Source: Caproicibacter sp002399225 (lineage in GTDB: Bacteria; Bacillota; Clostridia; Oscillospirales; Acutalibacteraceae). From it: a stretch of 64,000 nt of DNA. The stretch is taken from positions 1 through 64,000 of the forward strand of contig DAIOKN010000001.1 in assembly GCA_036756705.1 (NCBI GenBank), given 5' to 3'. Made by a program: the position numbers and the translations under genes. The notes under the pieces are model-generated. The model was not told the DNA's origin and made no database searches. It saw only the letters and a list, made by a program, of their open reading frames with translations. This document shows, one piece after another, positions 52,511-60,527 of this stretch. Every line of letters starts with the position of its first letter. The stretch's first letter is position 1.

Positions 52511-53053
52511 GTGCAGAAAGCAATTGGAATGATTGAGTTTACCAGTATTGCCAGAGGAATTGAAACGACCGATTTTATGGTGAAGGCAGCCAATGTGAGT
52601 TTGCTGAAGGCTTCTACTGTCTGCTCCGGAAAATACATTGTCCTGATCGCCGGAACGACCGGAGATGTCAAATCGTCTCTGGCAGAAGGCGAAAAGCGGG
52701 CGGGAGAATATTTCATCAACCGCCTGGAGATTCCTAATATTCATCCTCAGCTGATTCCGGCGATTTGCCAGACCAACCCGATTCCGAAGGCCGGAGCGAT
52801 CGGAGTGCTGGAATTTTATTCTATCGCATCCGCGATTACGGCGGCGGATGTCGCGGCAAAGGCGGCAAATATTACATTGCTGGAAGTGAGGATCGGCTAT
52901 GCCATCGGAGGCAAGGGAATCGTCACTCTGACAGGAGATGTCGGTGCGGTGCGGACCGCCGTGAAAGCTGCGGCTTCGAAAAATGCGGATCTGCTGCTGA
53001 GCACGTCGGTAATTCCGCGGCCTTCGCCGAAGCTGATGGAGACTCTGTATTAA
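52511..53053 (+). CDS. pduT: PduT-like tandem BMC shell protein with Fe-S pore cysteine
   Basis: 180 aa, two BMC domains in one chain (AIGMIEFTSIARGIETTDFM; AIGVLEFYSIASAITAADVA) forming a trimer. The first domain has Cys in the pore loop (KASTVCSGKY), the position that binds a [4Fe-4S] cluster in PduT of Salmonella and Citrobacter. The second domain has a Gly-rich loop (YAIGGKGIV). It starts 7 bp after pduS, and PduS-PduT interaction is known, so an electron path through the shell is likely. Confidence 0.93.
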   Translation: MQKAIGMIEFTSIARGIETTDFMVKAANVSLLKASTVCSGKYIVLIAGTTGDVKSSLAEGEKRAGEYFINRLEIPNIHPQLIPAICQTNPIPKAGAIGVLEFYSIASAITAADVAAKAANITLLEVRIGYAIGGKGIVTLTGDVGAVRTAVKAAASKNADLLLSTSVIPRPSPKLMETLY

Positions 53054-53130
53054 TTTTGAAATGAGAGCCGTTCGCTTTGGGGCGGGCGGCTTTTTCATGT
53101 TTTGATGAAAATATAAATGGGGGATTTTCA

Positions 53131-54384
53131 ATGAAAATACTGGTCATTAATGCGGGGAGCTCCTCGCTCAAATATCAGTTGCTTGAGATGGACGGGGAAA
53201 CGGTTCTGGCGCGCGGCGTCTGCGAGAGAATCGGCGCCGCCGGAGGAGCCTTTGAGCACAAGACCGCTAACGGCGGCGTTTTTCAACGGAAGGTTGATCT
53301 TCCCAACCATACGGAGGCGTTGAAACTTGTCACGTCGGCACTGACGCAGGGAGAAGGGAAAGTACTTTCCAGTCTGGATGAAATCGACGCAATCGGGCAC
53401 CGCATCGCTCAAGGCGGTTCCCTGTTCCCTCAGTCGGTCCTGATTGACGAAAGCGTAGTGAACGGGATCCAAAGCCTGATTCAGCTGGCTCCGCTCCATA
53501 ACGCTCCGGAGCTCAAGGCAATCCTTGCCTGCCGGGAACTGTTTGGAAAACAAAAGCCGGAGGTCGCGGTTTTCGACACTTCGTTTCACTCCACTATTCC
53601 GCCCAAGGCCTATCTCTATGCCCTTCCGTACCGGTACTATCAGAAGTACGGAATTCGCCGGTATGGATTTCATGGGACCTCCCATCGTTATGTGAGCGGT
53701 CACTGCGCGAAGCTGATGGGCAGGCCGCTGGAGAGCATGAAGATGATCACCTGTCATATCGGCAACGGGGCTTCGCTCGCGGCGATTCAGGGCGGTCGTG
53801 TTGTGGATACCAGCATGGGGCTGACGCCGCTGGACGGCGTCATGATGGGGACACGCTCCGGTTCGGTCGATCCTTCCGCGGTCCTTTATCTGATGGAGAA
53901 AGAAAACCTGAATCCGCAGCAAGTCAGCGATCTGCTGAACCGGGACTCCGGGATGCTCGGTATCAGCGGATACAGCGACGACAGGGACGTGACGAAAGCC
54001 GAAATTCAGGGTCAGCCGCAAGCAATTCTGGCCCATGAGATGATGTATTATCAGATTGCAAAATACATTGGCGCCTACACCGTTGCGATGGATGGAGTCG
54101 ACAGTATCGTCTTTACCGCGGGACTGGGAGAGAACCAGCCGATCCTCCGCAGCGGCGTGTGCGAGTATCTCCATCATCTCGGCGTAGAGCTGGACCCCGA
54201 TTTGAACCGTTCGATGGTCGAGGGAAAGGAAGGCAGAATCTCAACGGAGGATTCCCGCGTCAGCGTCTATATTATCCGTACAAACGAAGAGCTTTTGATT
54301 GCGCGGGACACGAAGGAAATCGCGGGCAGTTTTCATTACGCCTCCAGACCGGATGCCACACACGTTGACCCGGAAGATGTCTGA
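53131..54384 (+). CDS. ackA: Acetate/propionate kinase
   Basis: 417 aa. It makes ATP from acyl-phosphate produced by PduL. The motifs are MKILVINAGSSSLKYQ, DAIGHRIAQGGS, VFDTSFHSTIPPKAY, YGFHGTSHRYVSG, HIGNGASLAAI and DSIVFTAGLGENQP. ATG 53131 is chosen because the family begins exactly there and GGGGG precedes it. As the last gene of the operon it completes the route diol to aldehyde to acyl-CoA to acyl-phosphate to acid. No encapsulation peptide is seen. Confidence 0.95.
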   Translation: MKILVINAGSSSLKYQLLEMDGETVLARGVCERIGAAGGAFEHKTANGGVFQRKVDLPNHTEALKLVTSALTQGEGKVLSSLDEIDAIGHRIAQGGSLFPQSVLIDESVVNGIQSLIQLAPLHNAPELKAILACRELFGKQKPEVAVFDTSFHSTIPPKAYLYALPYRYYQKYGIRRYGFHGTSHRYVSGHCAKLMGRPLESMKMITCHIGNGASLAAIQGGRVVDTSMGLTPLDGVMMGTRSGSVDPSAVLYLMEKENLNPQQVSDLLNRDSGMLGISGYSDDRDVTKAEIQGQPQAILAHEMMYYQIAKYIGAYTVAMDGVDSIVFTAGLGENQPILRSGVCEYLHHLGVELDPDLNRSMVEGKEGRISTEDSRVSVYIIRTNEELLIARDTKEIAGSFHYASRPDATHVDPEDV

Positions 54385-54432
54385 CTGAAAGGAAAAGGCT
54401 AATTGTATAGCCTTGCTTAAAAAAATAGGATA

Positions 54433-54482
54433 TAAAAAAATGCGTTCTCATTCAGCCTTTTAGGCCGTTTCAGAGCGCATTC
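54433..54482 (-). terminator. Terminator of the hexapeptide-repeat gene
   Basis: On the minus strand AATGCG-CTCTGAAACGGCC pairs imperfectly with GGCTGAATGAG-CGCATT and ends in a run of seven T. On the + strand it lacks a T-tract, so the end of the microcompartment transcript may be the weaker AAGGCTA/TAGCCTT hairpin near 54395-54414. Confidence 0.6.
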
Positions 54483-54560
54483 TGTTTGTGAAGTGTTAAT
54501 TGTCTTGCAGGTCATTTTGCGCCGGTCCTGCGTGGGTTTAGCTGCCGCGCAGAATTCCGC

Positions 54561-55229
54561 TTATTTTCTTTCTGCAATTTCACCTGCGTGCTTATAAATG
54601 CTGTGCGGCGGTACAAATCCCCGCACCATGGAAAGAGGATAGATGGTGGTTTCCCGGCCGACTACCGTTCCGGGGTTTAAAACCGAATTGCAGCCGATTT
54701 CCACGTGGTCGCCCAGCATGGCGCCGATTTTGCGCAGGCCGGTCTCAATCTGTTCCCCGCCGGCATGAAAACACACGTTGGTCTTGTCTGATTTGATGTT
54801 GGAGGTGATAGAGCCGGCACCCATATGGGCTTTATATCCTAGAATCGAATCCCCTACATAGTTGTAGTGAGGAACCTGAACTCCGTCGAACAAAATTACG
54901 TTTTTCAACTCGGTGGAATTCCCGACGACGCAGTCAGCGCCAACCAATGCGTTTCCTCGGACAAACGCGCACTGGCGAACTTCGGTTCCCGGGCCGATAA
55001 TTGCCGGCCCGTGCAGATAAGCGGACTCAAACACCGTTGCGGTGCGGTGTACCCAGACGTTTTCTCCCCGCAGCTCATATTCCCCGGCGGGCAGGCTTCG
55101 CCCCAACTCTAAAATCAGTGCCCCGATTTTCGGCAGCGCTTCCCAGGGATAGCGGAGAGTTTGCAGCAGCGCCGCTGCTGCGGTATGGGACAGATCAAAC
55201 AGGCTGTGGATTTCAGCAGGTTCAAACAT
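54561..55229 (-). CDS. Left-handed beta-helix (hexapeptide-repeat) acyl/nucleotidyltransferase-like protein
   Basis: 222 aa. After ~50 helical residues (SLFDLSHTAAAALLQTLRYP) a chain of hexapeptide repeats runs to the end (HGPAIIGPGTEVRQCAFVRG; LVGADCVVGNSTELKNVILF; IGAMLGDHVEIGCNSVLNPG). It resembles the C-terminal acyltransferase half of GlmU without the uridylyltransferase domain. NTS and HMGAGSITSN loops recall GlmU's acetyl-CoA site. The substrate is unknown, probably a sugar-1-phosphate. GGGAGA-type site upstream of the ATG. Confidence 0.83.
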   Translation of the reverse strand: MFEPAEIHSLFDLSHTAAAALLQTLRYPWEALPKIGALILELGRSLPAGEYELRGENVWVHRTATVFESAYLHGPAIIGPGTEVRQCAFVRGNALVGADCVVGNSTELKNVILFDGVQVPHYNYVGDSILGYKAHMGAGSITSNIKSDKTNVCFHAGGEQIETGLRKIGAMLGDHVEIGCNSVLNPGTVVGRETTIYPLSMVRGFVPPHSIYKHAGEIAERK

Positions 55230-55295
55230 ATTTTTAAAATCTCCCTTTTCTCATAAGATCCATCCCTCTATTATATCTTCTTTTTCCGGGTTCGG

Positions 55296-56192
55296 TCAAT
55301 CCTCACCGTCGCCGGCAACCATTTTTTTCAGTTCAAGAAGGTCGCTGGTGGTAATGCTTCCGTCTTCGTTCAGGTCTGCGGCGCATCGCAGATCGGCCCG
55401 CAGGGTTCCACTTTCTGTCAAATAGCTGTAAAGCGCCCGGCATGATGCCTGGTTTGGGGAGCCGCAACGGGTCAGGTCGCCGGGAATCACGGCTTTGACC
55501 TGATTTTGCAGGGTGCCGTCCGGATTTGTGACGGTCAGGGTGTCCCCCGTGCAGACGGCCCCGCTTCGGCGAAGCCCGCCGCTGCTGTCACGGACAGTCA
55601 GCACAGAGCCGGCCACGCCTTCTTCCTGTAGCTGATTTTCCAGGCTTTCCACCTTGACGGGTCCTTGAAACTTACAGTAACCGTCCTCATTGGAAAGAAT
55701 CCCCGTGCCCGGCGCAGAAGAGGAACCGGTTTCCGGCCGGCTTTCCGATGATGCCGGCACGGAAGGCGTACTGCTTTCTTCTGCGGGAGAAGAAATTTGG
55801 GAAGAGCTTTCCGCGGAACTGCCTTTTGATTCCGGGGAGGAGGAAGAGGGCGGTCCTGACGAACTGTCGGGGAAAATGGCGATCAGGGTCTGCGACAGAT
55901 TCCGCTGGTGATCGGTAATGGTGACAAGATCTCCGTCGACCAGAAGCCCGCTCGTTTTGGGATTGCCGTCCTTGTCCGTCACAGCGACGGTAATTCCGTC
56001 GTCGGGGTCCGAAAAATCTTCGGTAACAGATTCCACCGTGGCGCCGGGGCCAAACCAATGTTCCGTGTATTCAGGCTTGGAGGGCTGATTTGCAGCCTGT
56101 TGCGCGTAAAATGCAGTGGTTGGAATCGCGGCCAGAAACAGGAGGATTAGCAAAATCGACAGAGGAAATCGCTTTTTGACTATTTTCTCCAT
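55296..56192 (-). CDS. Secreted Ser-rich protein with C-terminal dockerin-like module
   Basis: 298 aa. The N-terminal signal segment (PLSILLILLFLAAIPTTAFYA) is followed by two ~70-residue repeats with DGD-LVTITD / TGDTLTVTNPDGTLQNQV, parted by a Ser/Pro/Glu-rich linker (residues ~110-165). The last ~55 residues end in ADLNEDGSITTSDLLELKKM, a Ca-binding F-hand-like dockerin repeat; the first repeat (GDLTRCGSPNQAS) is degenerate. Dockerins bind cohesins, but such modules also occur in non-cellulosomal proteins of this family. No catalytic domain is present. It is single-gene with its own start. Confidence 0.75.
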   Translation of the reverse strand: MEKIVKKRFPLSILLILLFLAAIPTTAFYAQQAANQPSKPEYTEHWFGPGATVESVTEDFSDPDDGITVAVTDKDGNPKTSGLLVDGDLVTITDHQRNLSQTLIAIFPDSSSGPPSSSSPESKGSSAESSSQISSPAEESSTPSVPASSESRPETGSSSAPGTGILSNEDGYCKFQGPVKVESLENQLQEEGVAGSVLTVRDSSGGLRRSGAVCTGDTLTVTNPDGTLQNQVKAVIPGDLTRCGSPNQASCRALYSYLTESGTLRADLRCAADLNEDGSITTSDLLELKKMVAGDGED

Positions 56193-56900
56193 ATTCTACC
56201 AACCTTTCTGACTAAATTCTACCACTTTTTCATTTCAAGCATAATAATTCGTGAAATCAATTCACAATGTCAAACAAAAGATGAATTTAAAATAATAAAA
56301 TTATGCAAAACGAATCAAAAAGATTGGGATGAAACCAGTGTGGAGCCCAGGCAGCCGCCGGTTCAACCGAACAGCGCTGTACGGGGGAAAAGCCTCTGCG
56401 CCTCTTTCAATTTTTTTTGGCTTTTCCGTTTCTGCACCACAGGATGGAAAAAATAAAAAAGCAGGCCTGGTCTATAATTTAGAAGATTCCTATGGCCTTG
56501 CAAAGCGAAAAAAGCATAAAAAAAGGCAAAAACCGACATTTGCCGGTTTTGCCTTTTTTGGGGAGGAGTTGTATTGAAAAGGTGTGGCATCTTCTTGCCA
56601 CGGGACTTGTAATCATACTGATTTAAAAAATTAGAAATGCATACAAAAAATTATGATCTTTCATTTCTGTGGCTCCAGTATAACGCCGAAAGGCGCTTTC
56701 TGTCAACGGGTTTTATCGGATCAGAAGAAGAATCTACTTTTTGGATAAAATGATGGAATAAATAAAATACTTTTAGTTATTATTCACTATGGCTTTTATC
56801 ATCTTCACGGGACCGACCTGACCTTTTTCCAGGAATTCTTGTATTGAGAGGTGTAGAATGGTACACTGAAAAGGATGTTTGGGAAGGGGAAAGAGGAAAA
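56193..56900. other. 708-bp intergenic region without a convincing gene
   Basis: AT-rich and low complexity. It holds a two-sided terminator-like hairpin (56519-56559) and, right after it, GGGGAGGAG followed by a possible 12-17-codon hydrophobic frame ending near 56625. No tRNA, riboswitch or repeat array was recognised. Confidence 0.5.
56519..56559. terminator. Bidirectional terminator-like hairpin
   Basis: AAAAAAGGCAAAA-CCG and CGG-TTTTGCCTTTTTT flank a small loop, giving T-tracts in both directions. No clear gene ends nearby on either side, so the transcript it ends is not evident. Confidence 0.7.
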
Positions 56901-58265
56901 ATGGAGCTGAAAAAAAATCAGACGATCGAGCTTGACATTACAGGATATACTTCGGAGGGCAGCGGCGTTGGGCACTGGCATGGAATTGCAATCTTTGTCC
57001 CACAGGCCGCCGCAGGGGATCGGCTGTCCGTTAAAATTTTAAAGACGGCAAAAAGCTATGCGTTTGGCAAAGTGGAAAAAATCCTTGTCCCCTCTGTGGA
57101 CAGGGTCCTTCCAGACTGCCCGCAGTTTTCCAGATGCGGCGGCTGTGTCTACCGGCATATCCGCTATGAGGCGGAGTGCCAGGCCAAGCAGCAGCGCGTA
57201 CAGGATGCGATCGAACGGATCGCCGGGTTCCATTTTACCGTGCTGCAGCCGATTCTAGGGGCGGAAAATCCAGACCATTACCGCAACAAAGCCCAACTGC
57301 CGATCGGAGGCGGGCCCGGCGGAGAGATTACCCTTGGTTTTTACGCATCCCACAGTCACCGGATTGTGGACTGCGGCGCGTGCCTGCTTCAGCCGGAAGT
57401 CTTTTCGGCAGCGGAGGAAGCGTTCCGCATCTGGGAACGGCATACCCGGGAAGACATTTATGAGGAAAAGACGGGCCGGGGCCATCTCAGGCATTTTTTT
57501 CTGCGGCTGGCGGAGGCCACCGGAGAGGTGATGGCGTGCGTCGTGGTCAACGGAAACGGGGTGCACAACGAGCCGGAACTGGTAGAACTGCTGAAAAAGA
57601 ACGTCCCCGGTCTGAAAAGCGTTGTTGTCAACAGCAACCGCGAGCGCACCAATGTGATCCTTGGCCCGAAATGCCGCACGGTCTGGGGGCAGGATTTTAT
57701 TACGGATGAGATGTGCGGTCTGAAATTCCGCATTTCGCCGCTGTCCTTTTACCAGGTGAACCGCAGGCAGGCAGAGCGGCTTTATGGTCTGGCGGCGCAG
57801 TATGCGGACCTGAGCGGCGGAGAAACCGTTCTGGACCTTTACTGCGGAACGGGGACCATCGGCCTTTCCATGGCCGGCAGAGCTGGCAAAGTAATCGGGG
57901 TGGAGATCGTGCCGCAGGCGGTGGAGGACGCCAGGCGGAACGCGGAGGAAAACGGGATTGCAAATGCTGAGTTTCTCTGCATGGATGCCGCGAAGGCTGC
58001 GGATATGCTCAAAAACCGGGGGGAAAAACCGGACGTCGTCCTCCTTGACCCGCCGCGCAAGGGATGTGAGGAAGCGCTGATCAGCTGTGTTTCTCAAATG
58101 GCCCCGCGGCGCGTGGTCTATATTTCCTGCAATCCTGAAACCCTGGCGCGCGACCTGAAATGCTTTGCGCTTCTCGGATATAAAACCACGAAGGTCACTC
58201 CGGTCGACCTGTTCCCGCGCACATCTCACGTGGAGGCAGTCGCTTTGCTGACGGACTGCCGTTGA
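56901..58265 (+). CDS. rlmD: 23S rRNA (uracil-5-)-methyltransferase, RlmD/RlmCD/RumA family
   Basis: 454 aa. It transfers methyl from SAM to C5 of a uridine in 23S rRNA. An N-terminal TRAM domain (GYTSEGSGVGHWHGIAIFV) is followed by a Cys cluster for [4Fe-4S] (CPQFSRCGGCVYRH), the SAM site VLDLYCGTGTIGLSMA, DPPRKGCEEALI and the catalytic Cys in VYISCNPETLARDL. ATG 56901 follows AAAGAGG; the frame from 56844 is longer but unsupported. It starts a + strand run with the racemase and TauE genes. Confidence 0.93.
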   Translation: MELKKNQTIELDITGYTSEGSGVGHWHGIAIFVPQAAAGDRLSVKILKTAKSYAFGKVEKILVPSVDRVLPDCPQFSRCGGCVYRHIRYEAECQAKQQRVQDAIERIAGFHFTVLQPILGAENPDHYRNKAQLPIGGGPGGEITLGFYASHSHRIVDCGACLLQPEVFSAAEEAFRIWERHTREDIYEEKTGRGHLRHFFLRLAEATGEVMACVVVNGNGVHNEPELVELLKKNVPGLKSVVVNSNRERTNVILGPKCRTVWGQDFITDEMCGLKFRISPLSFYQVNRRQAERLYGLAAQYADLSGGETVLDLYCGTGTIGLSMAGRAGKVIGVEIVPQAVEDARRNAEENGIANAEFLCMDAAKAADMLKNRGEKPDVVLLDPPRKGCEEALISCVSQMAPRRVVYISCNPETLARDLKCFALLGYKTTKVTPVDLFPRTSHVEAVALLTDCR

Positions 58266-58308
58266 GCGGGCGGCTCCGGCGGGACATTTTAAAAGGAGGA
58301 AATGATCA

Positions 58309-59013
58309 ATGAAAAAAAGTATAGGGATCATCGGCGGCATGGGGCCTTTGGCTACGGTCGATCTGTTTCGCAAGATTGTGGAGCACACGGACGCGGACTG
58401 CGACAACGGCCATATCCGCATTTATATTGACAACAATACATCCATTCCGGATCGCACTTCCGCTATCCTGAGCGGAGGAACGGATCCTGTTCCTTTCCTG
58501 GAAGATTCAGTTCGAAAGCTGGAGCGCTGCGGCGCAGACTGCCTCCTGATGCCGTGCAACACGGCCCATTATTTCCTGCCCCGGCTGCAATCGCTGACAG
58601 AACTGCCGTTTTTAAGTATGCTGGAAGCCACCGCAAAGGCGTGCGCAGAGCGGCTCCCCGGCCAGAAAGCCGGCGTTCTTGCTACCAAGGGCACGCTTGC
58701 TTCCGGTGTCTATGAAACTGCTCTGAACGCGGAAAAGGTGCCGTTTCTGCTCCCGGAAAAAGAGGACCGGGATCGCCTGATGACGGTGATCTACGACGGA
58801 GTCAAACGCGGACGTCCGCTCGAAGAGATCCGGGCGCCTATGGAGCATGTTCTAGAGGACATGGAAGCCGCCGGAGCGGACTATTTTATTCTCGGCTGCA
58901 CGGAGCTTCCCATCGCCGCGGCGGGGCTTTGCCTGCCTCAGCGGTTTCTTGATCCCACTGCGGAGCTTGCGAAGGCAGCGGTTCGTTTTTGCGGGTACGG
59001 CGTCAAAGGCTGA
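58309..59013 (+). CDS. Aspartate/glutamate racemase-family protein
   Basis: 234 aa. PLP-independent two-cysteine racemase fold: SIGIIGGMGPLATVDLFRKI at the N-terminus, first catalytic Cys in LLMPCNTAHYF (~84) and second in FILGCTELPIAA (~196). This is the YgeA/RacX-like aspartate racemase group rather than MurI. Both cysteines are kept, so it should be active on an acidic or broad amino acid. AAAGGAGGAAA precedes the ATG. It begins 43 bp after rlmD. Confidence 0.9.
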   Translation: MKKSIGIIGGMGPLATVDLFRKIVEHTDADCDNGHIRIYIDNNTSIPDRTSAILSGGTDPVPFLEDSVRKLERCGADCLLMPCNTAHYFLPRLQSLTELPFLSMLEATAKACAERLPGQKAGVLATKGTLASGVYETALNAEKVPFLLPEKEDRDRLMTVIYDGVKRGRPLEEIRAPMEHVLEDMEAAGADYFILGCTELPIAAAGLCLPQRFLDPTAELAKAAVRFCGYGVKG

Positions 59014-59073
59014 AAGGTTTGGCTCGTCCCTAAAAAGCACTCAAAAAGAACTCAAAAGAAAGGGACTGGTATC

Positions 59074-59862
59074 ATGATAACAGGGCTAATGCAGACTGCG
59101 GGGCTCAGGCTGACCTTTCCGATGGTGCTGATCGCTGTGGTGGGGGTCTTTTTCGGCTCGCTGATGGACGCGATTGCAGGCGGCGGAGGGATCGTCACAA
59201 TTCCGACCTACCTGCTTGCAGGCCTGCCGATCCATATGGCGTTGGGGACCAATAAGTTGTCTTCCGCCATCGGGACCATGGCATCAACCGGAAGGTTCGT
59301 TAGAAAAGGCTTTGTCAACTGGCGTTTGGCCTTGCCGTCAGTGGCCCTGGCCATCGTCGGCTCTGCCGTGGGCACAAGGGTGCAATTGCTGGTAGCGGCC
59401 AAATATCTTCAGTATTTGCTTTTGATTGTGCTTCCGGTCGTGGCCTTTGTGGTTCTGCGGCAGCGGAAGTTCCCGGAAGTACCGGGCCAAATCGAAGCGC
59501 GGCGGCAGGCTGCAATCGTTTTTGCCGCGTCGCTTGTGGTAGGAACCTACGATGGTTTTTACGGTGCGGGAACGGGCACTTTCCTGCTGTTGATTTTTAC
59601 TCTTTGGGCCAAGATGGACGTCCGCACCGCGGCGGGAAATGTCAAAGTGGTGAATTTGTCTTCCGGGATAGGCTCGCTGATTATGTCTGCCCTGCATGGC
59701 CAGGTGTTCTGGCTCCTCGGGCTGATTGCGGCTGCTGCTGCTTTCGCCGGCCATTTTGCCGGGGCAGGCCTTGCAATCAAGAGCGGTTCCAAAATTGTCC
59801 GCCCCACCGTGCTGATTGTGCTGGGGCTTCTGGCGGTTAAGATTCTGTGGGGATTTCTTTAG
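59074..59862 (+). CDS. TauE/SafE family sulfite/organic anion exporter
   Basis: 262 aa with about eight hydrophobic segments. VFFGSLMDAIAGGGGIVTIP near residue 30 and the second-half repeat VGTYDGFYGAGTGTFLLLIF are the two TauE/SafE signatures; LGTNKLSSAIGTMAST is also typical. The family moves sulfite, sulfoacetate or related anions; the substrate here is unknown. It starts 60 bp after the racemase gene behind AAAGGGA. Confidence 0.9.
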   Translation: MITGLMQTAGLRLTFPMVLIAVVGVFFGSLMDAIAGGGGIVTIPTYLLAGLPIHMALGTNKLSSAIGTMASTGRFVRKGFVNWRLALPSVALAIVGSAVGTRVQLLVAAKYLQYLLLIVLPVVAFVVLRQRKFPEVPGQIEARRQAAIVFAASLVVGTYDGFYGAGTGTFLLLIFTLWAKMDVRTAAGNVKVVNLSSGIGSLIMSALHGQVFWLLGLIAAAAAFAGHFAGAGLAIKSGSKIVRPTVLIVLGLLAVKILWGFL

Positions 59863-59891
59863 CTTCGGGTGCAGGGCACAGAAAATTCCGG

Positions 59892-59928
59892 TTAAAAAAT
59901 CGGCGCCGGTTTTTTAACCAGCGCCGAT
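59892..59928 (-). terminator. Terminator of the cupin gene
   Basis: ATCGGCGC-GGTT and AACC-GCGCCGAT form a stem around TTTT; on the minus strand ATTTTTTAACC follows directly. It lies 8 bp past the cupin stop and may serve the TauE gene as well. Confidence 0.75.
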
Positions 59929-59935
59929 ACAAAAA

Positions 59936-60412
59936 CTATTTTGCCGATTTGCCGGGATCTTCCGCGCCCTGCGCTTCTGCTCTCGTTCTGTGAATCGTTC
60001 CGCGCGGATGCTCTGGCGGGGCATAGATTGTGTACAGTTTCAGCGGCCTGTTTCCCGTGTTGATCACGTTGTGCCAAGTGCCGGCAGGTACCATGACCGC
60101 GTCGCCTCTGCAGACTCTTCTCGCAAAATTCAGGCAGTCCCTGCTCGGCCCCATCTTGGTCATTCCCCAGCCGTCTTCTATCCGGATGAATTGGTCGACA
60201 TCCGGGTGAACTTCCAGTCCGATGTCTTCTCCGACTCTGATGCACATGAGGGTGACCTGCAGGTTTTCGCCTGTCCATAATGCGGTGCGGTAATTCCGAT
60301 TCCGTCTGGCCGCCATTTCAATATTGATGACAAATGGCGCAGGCCCATAGTCCTTTAGAGCCGGCTGGCACGGCGTGGGCGGATTGCAGCATGGGTAGCA
60401 TTTTTGATTCAT
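59936..60412 (-). CDS. Cupin-domain protein with Cys-rich N-terminus
   Basis: 158 aa. A single cupin barrel is visible: GLEVHPDVDQFIRIEDGWG holds cupin motif 1, and GDAVMVPAGTWHNVINTGN holds motif 2, with His ligands for one metal. The N-terminal 20 residues carry five cysteines (CYPCCNPPTPC). Such proteins occur widely in spore-forming Firmicutes, and function is unknown. ATG 60412 is chosen since AGGAGTG lies 10 nt upstream. It is a single gene between terminator and chemoreceptor gene. Confidence 0.85.
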   Translation of the reverse strand: MNQKCYPCCNPPTPCQPALKDYGPAPFVINIEMAARRNRNYRTALWTGENLQVTLMCIRVGEDIGLEVHPDVDQFIRIEDGWGMTKMGPSRDCLNFARRVCRGDAVMVPAGTWHNVINTGNRPLKLYTIYAPPEHPRGTIHRTRAEAQGAEDPGKSAK

Positions 60413-60527
60413 CGCGCACACTCCTTTTTCCAATCGTACTCTTCATTCTATTCCCGAAAGCCTGAAAAAGTGTAATTCGTTTTCCATTTTTCCGAATTTG
60501 CAATTTTTTTACCCTTTCACTTCGCTT

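Noticed and set aside
56329..56577. 82-aa + strand frame before the terminator-like hairpin
   Set aside because: It lacks a ribosome site, runs through the hairpin, and its sequence is low complexity without any family resemblance.
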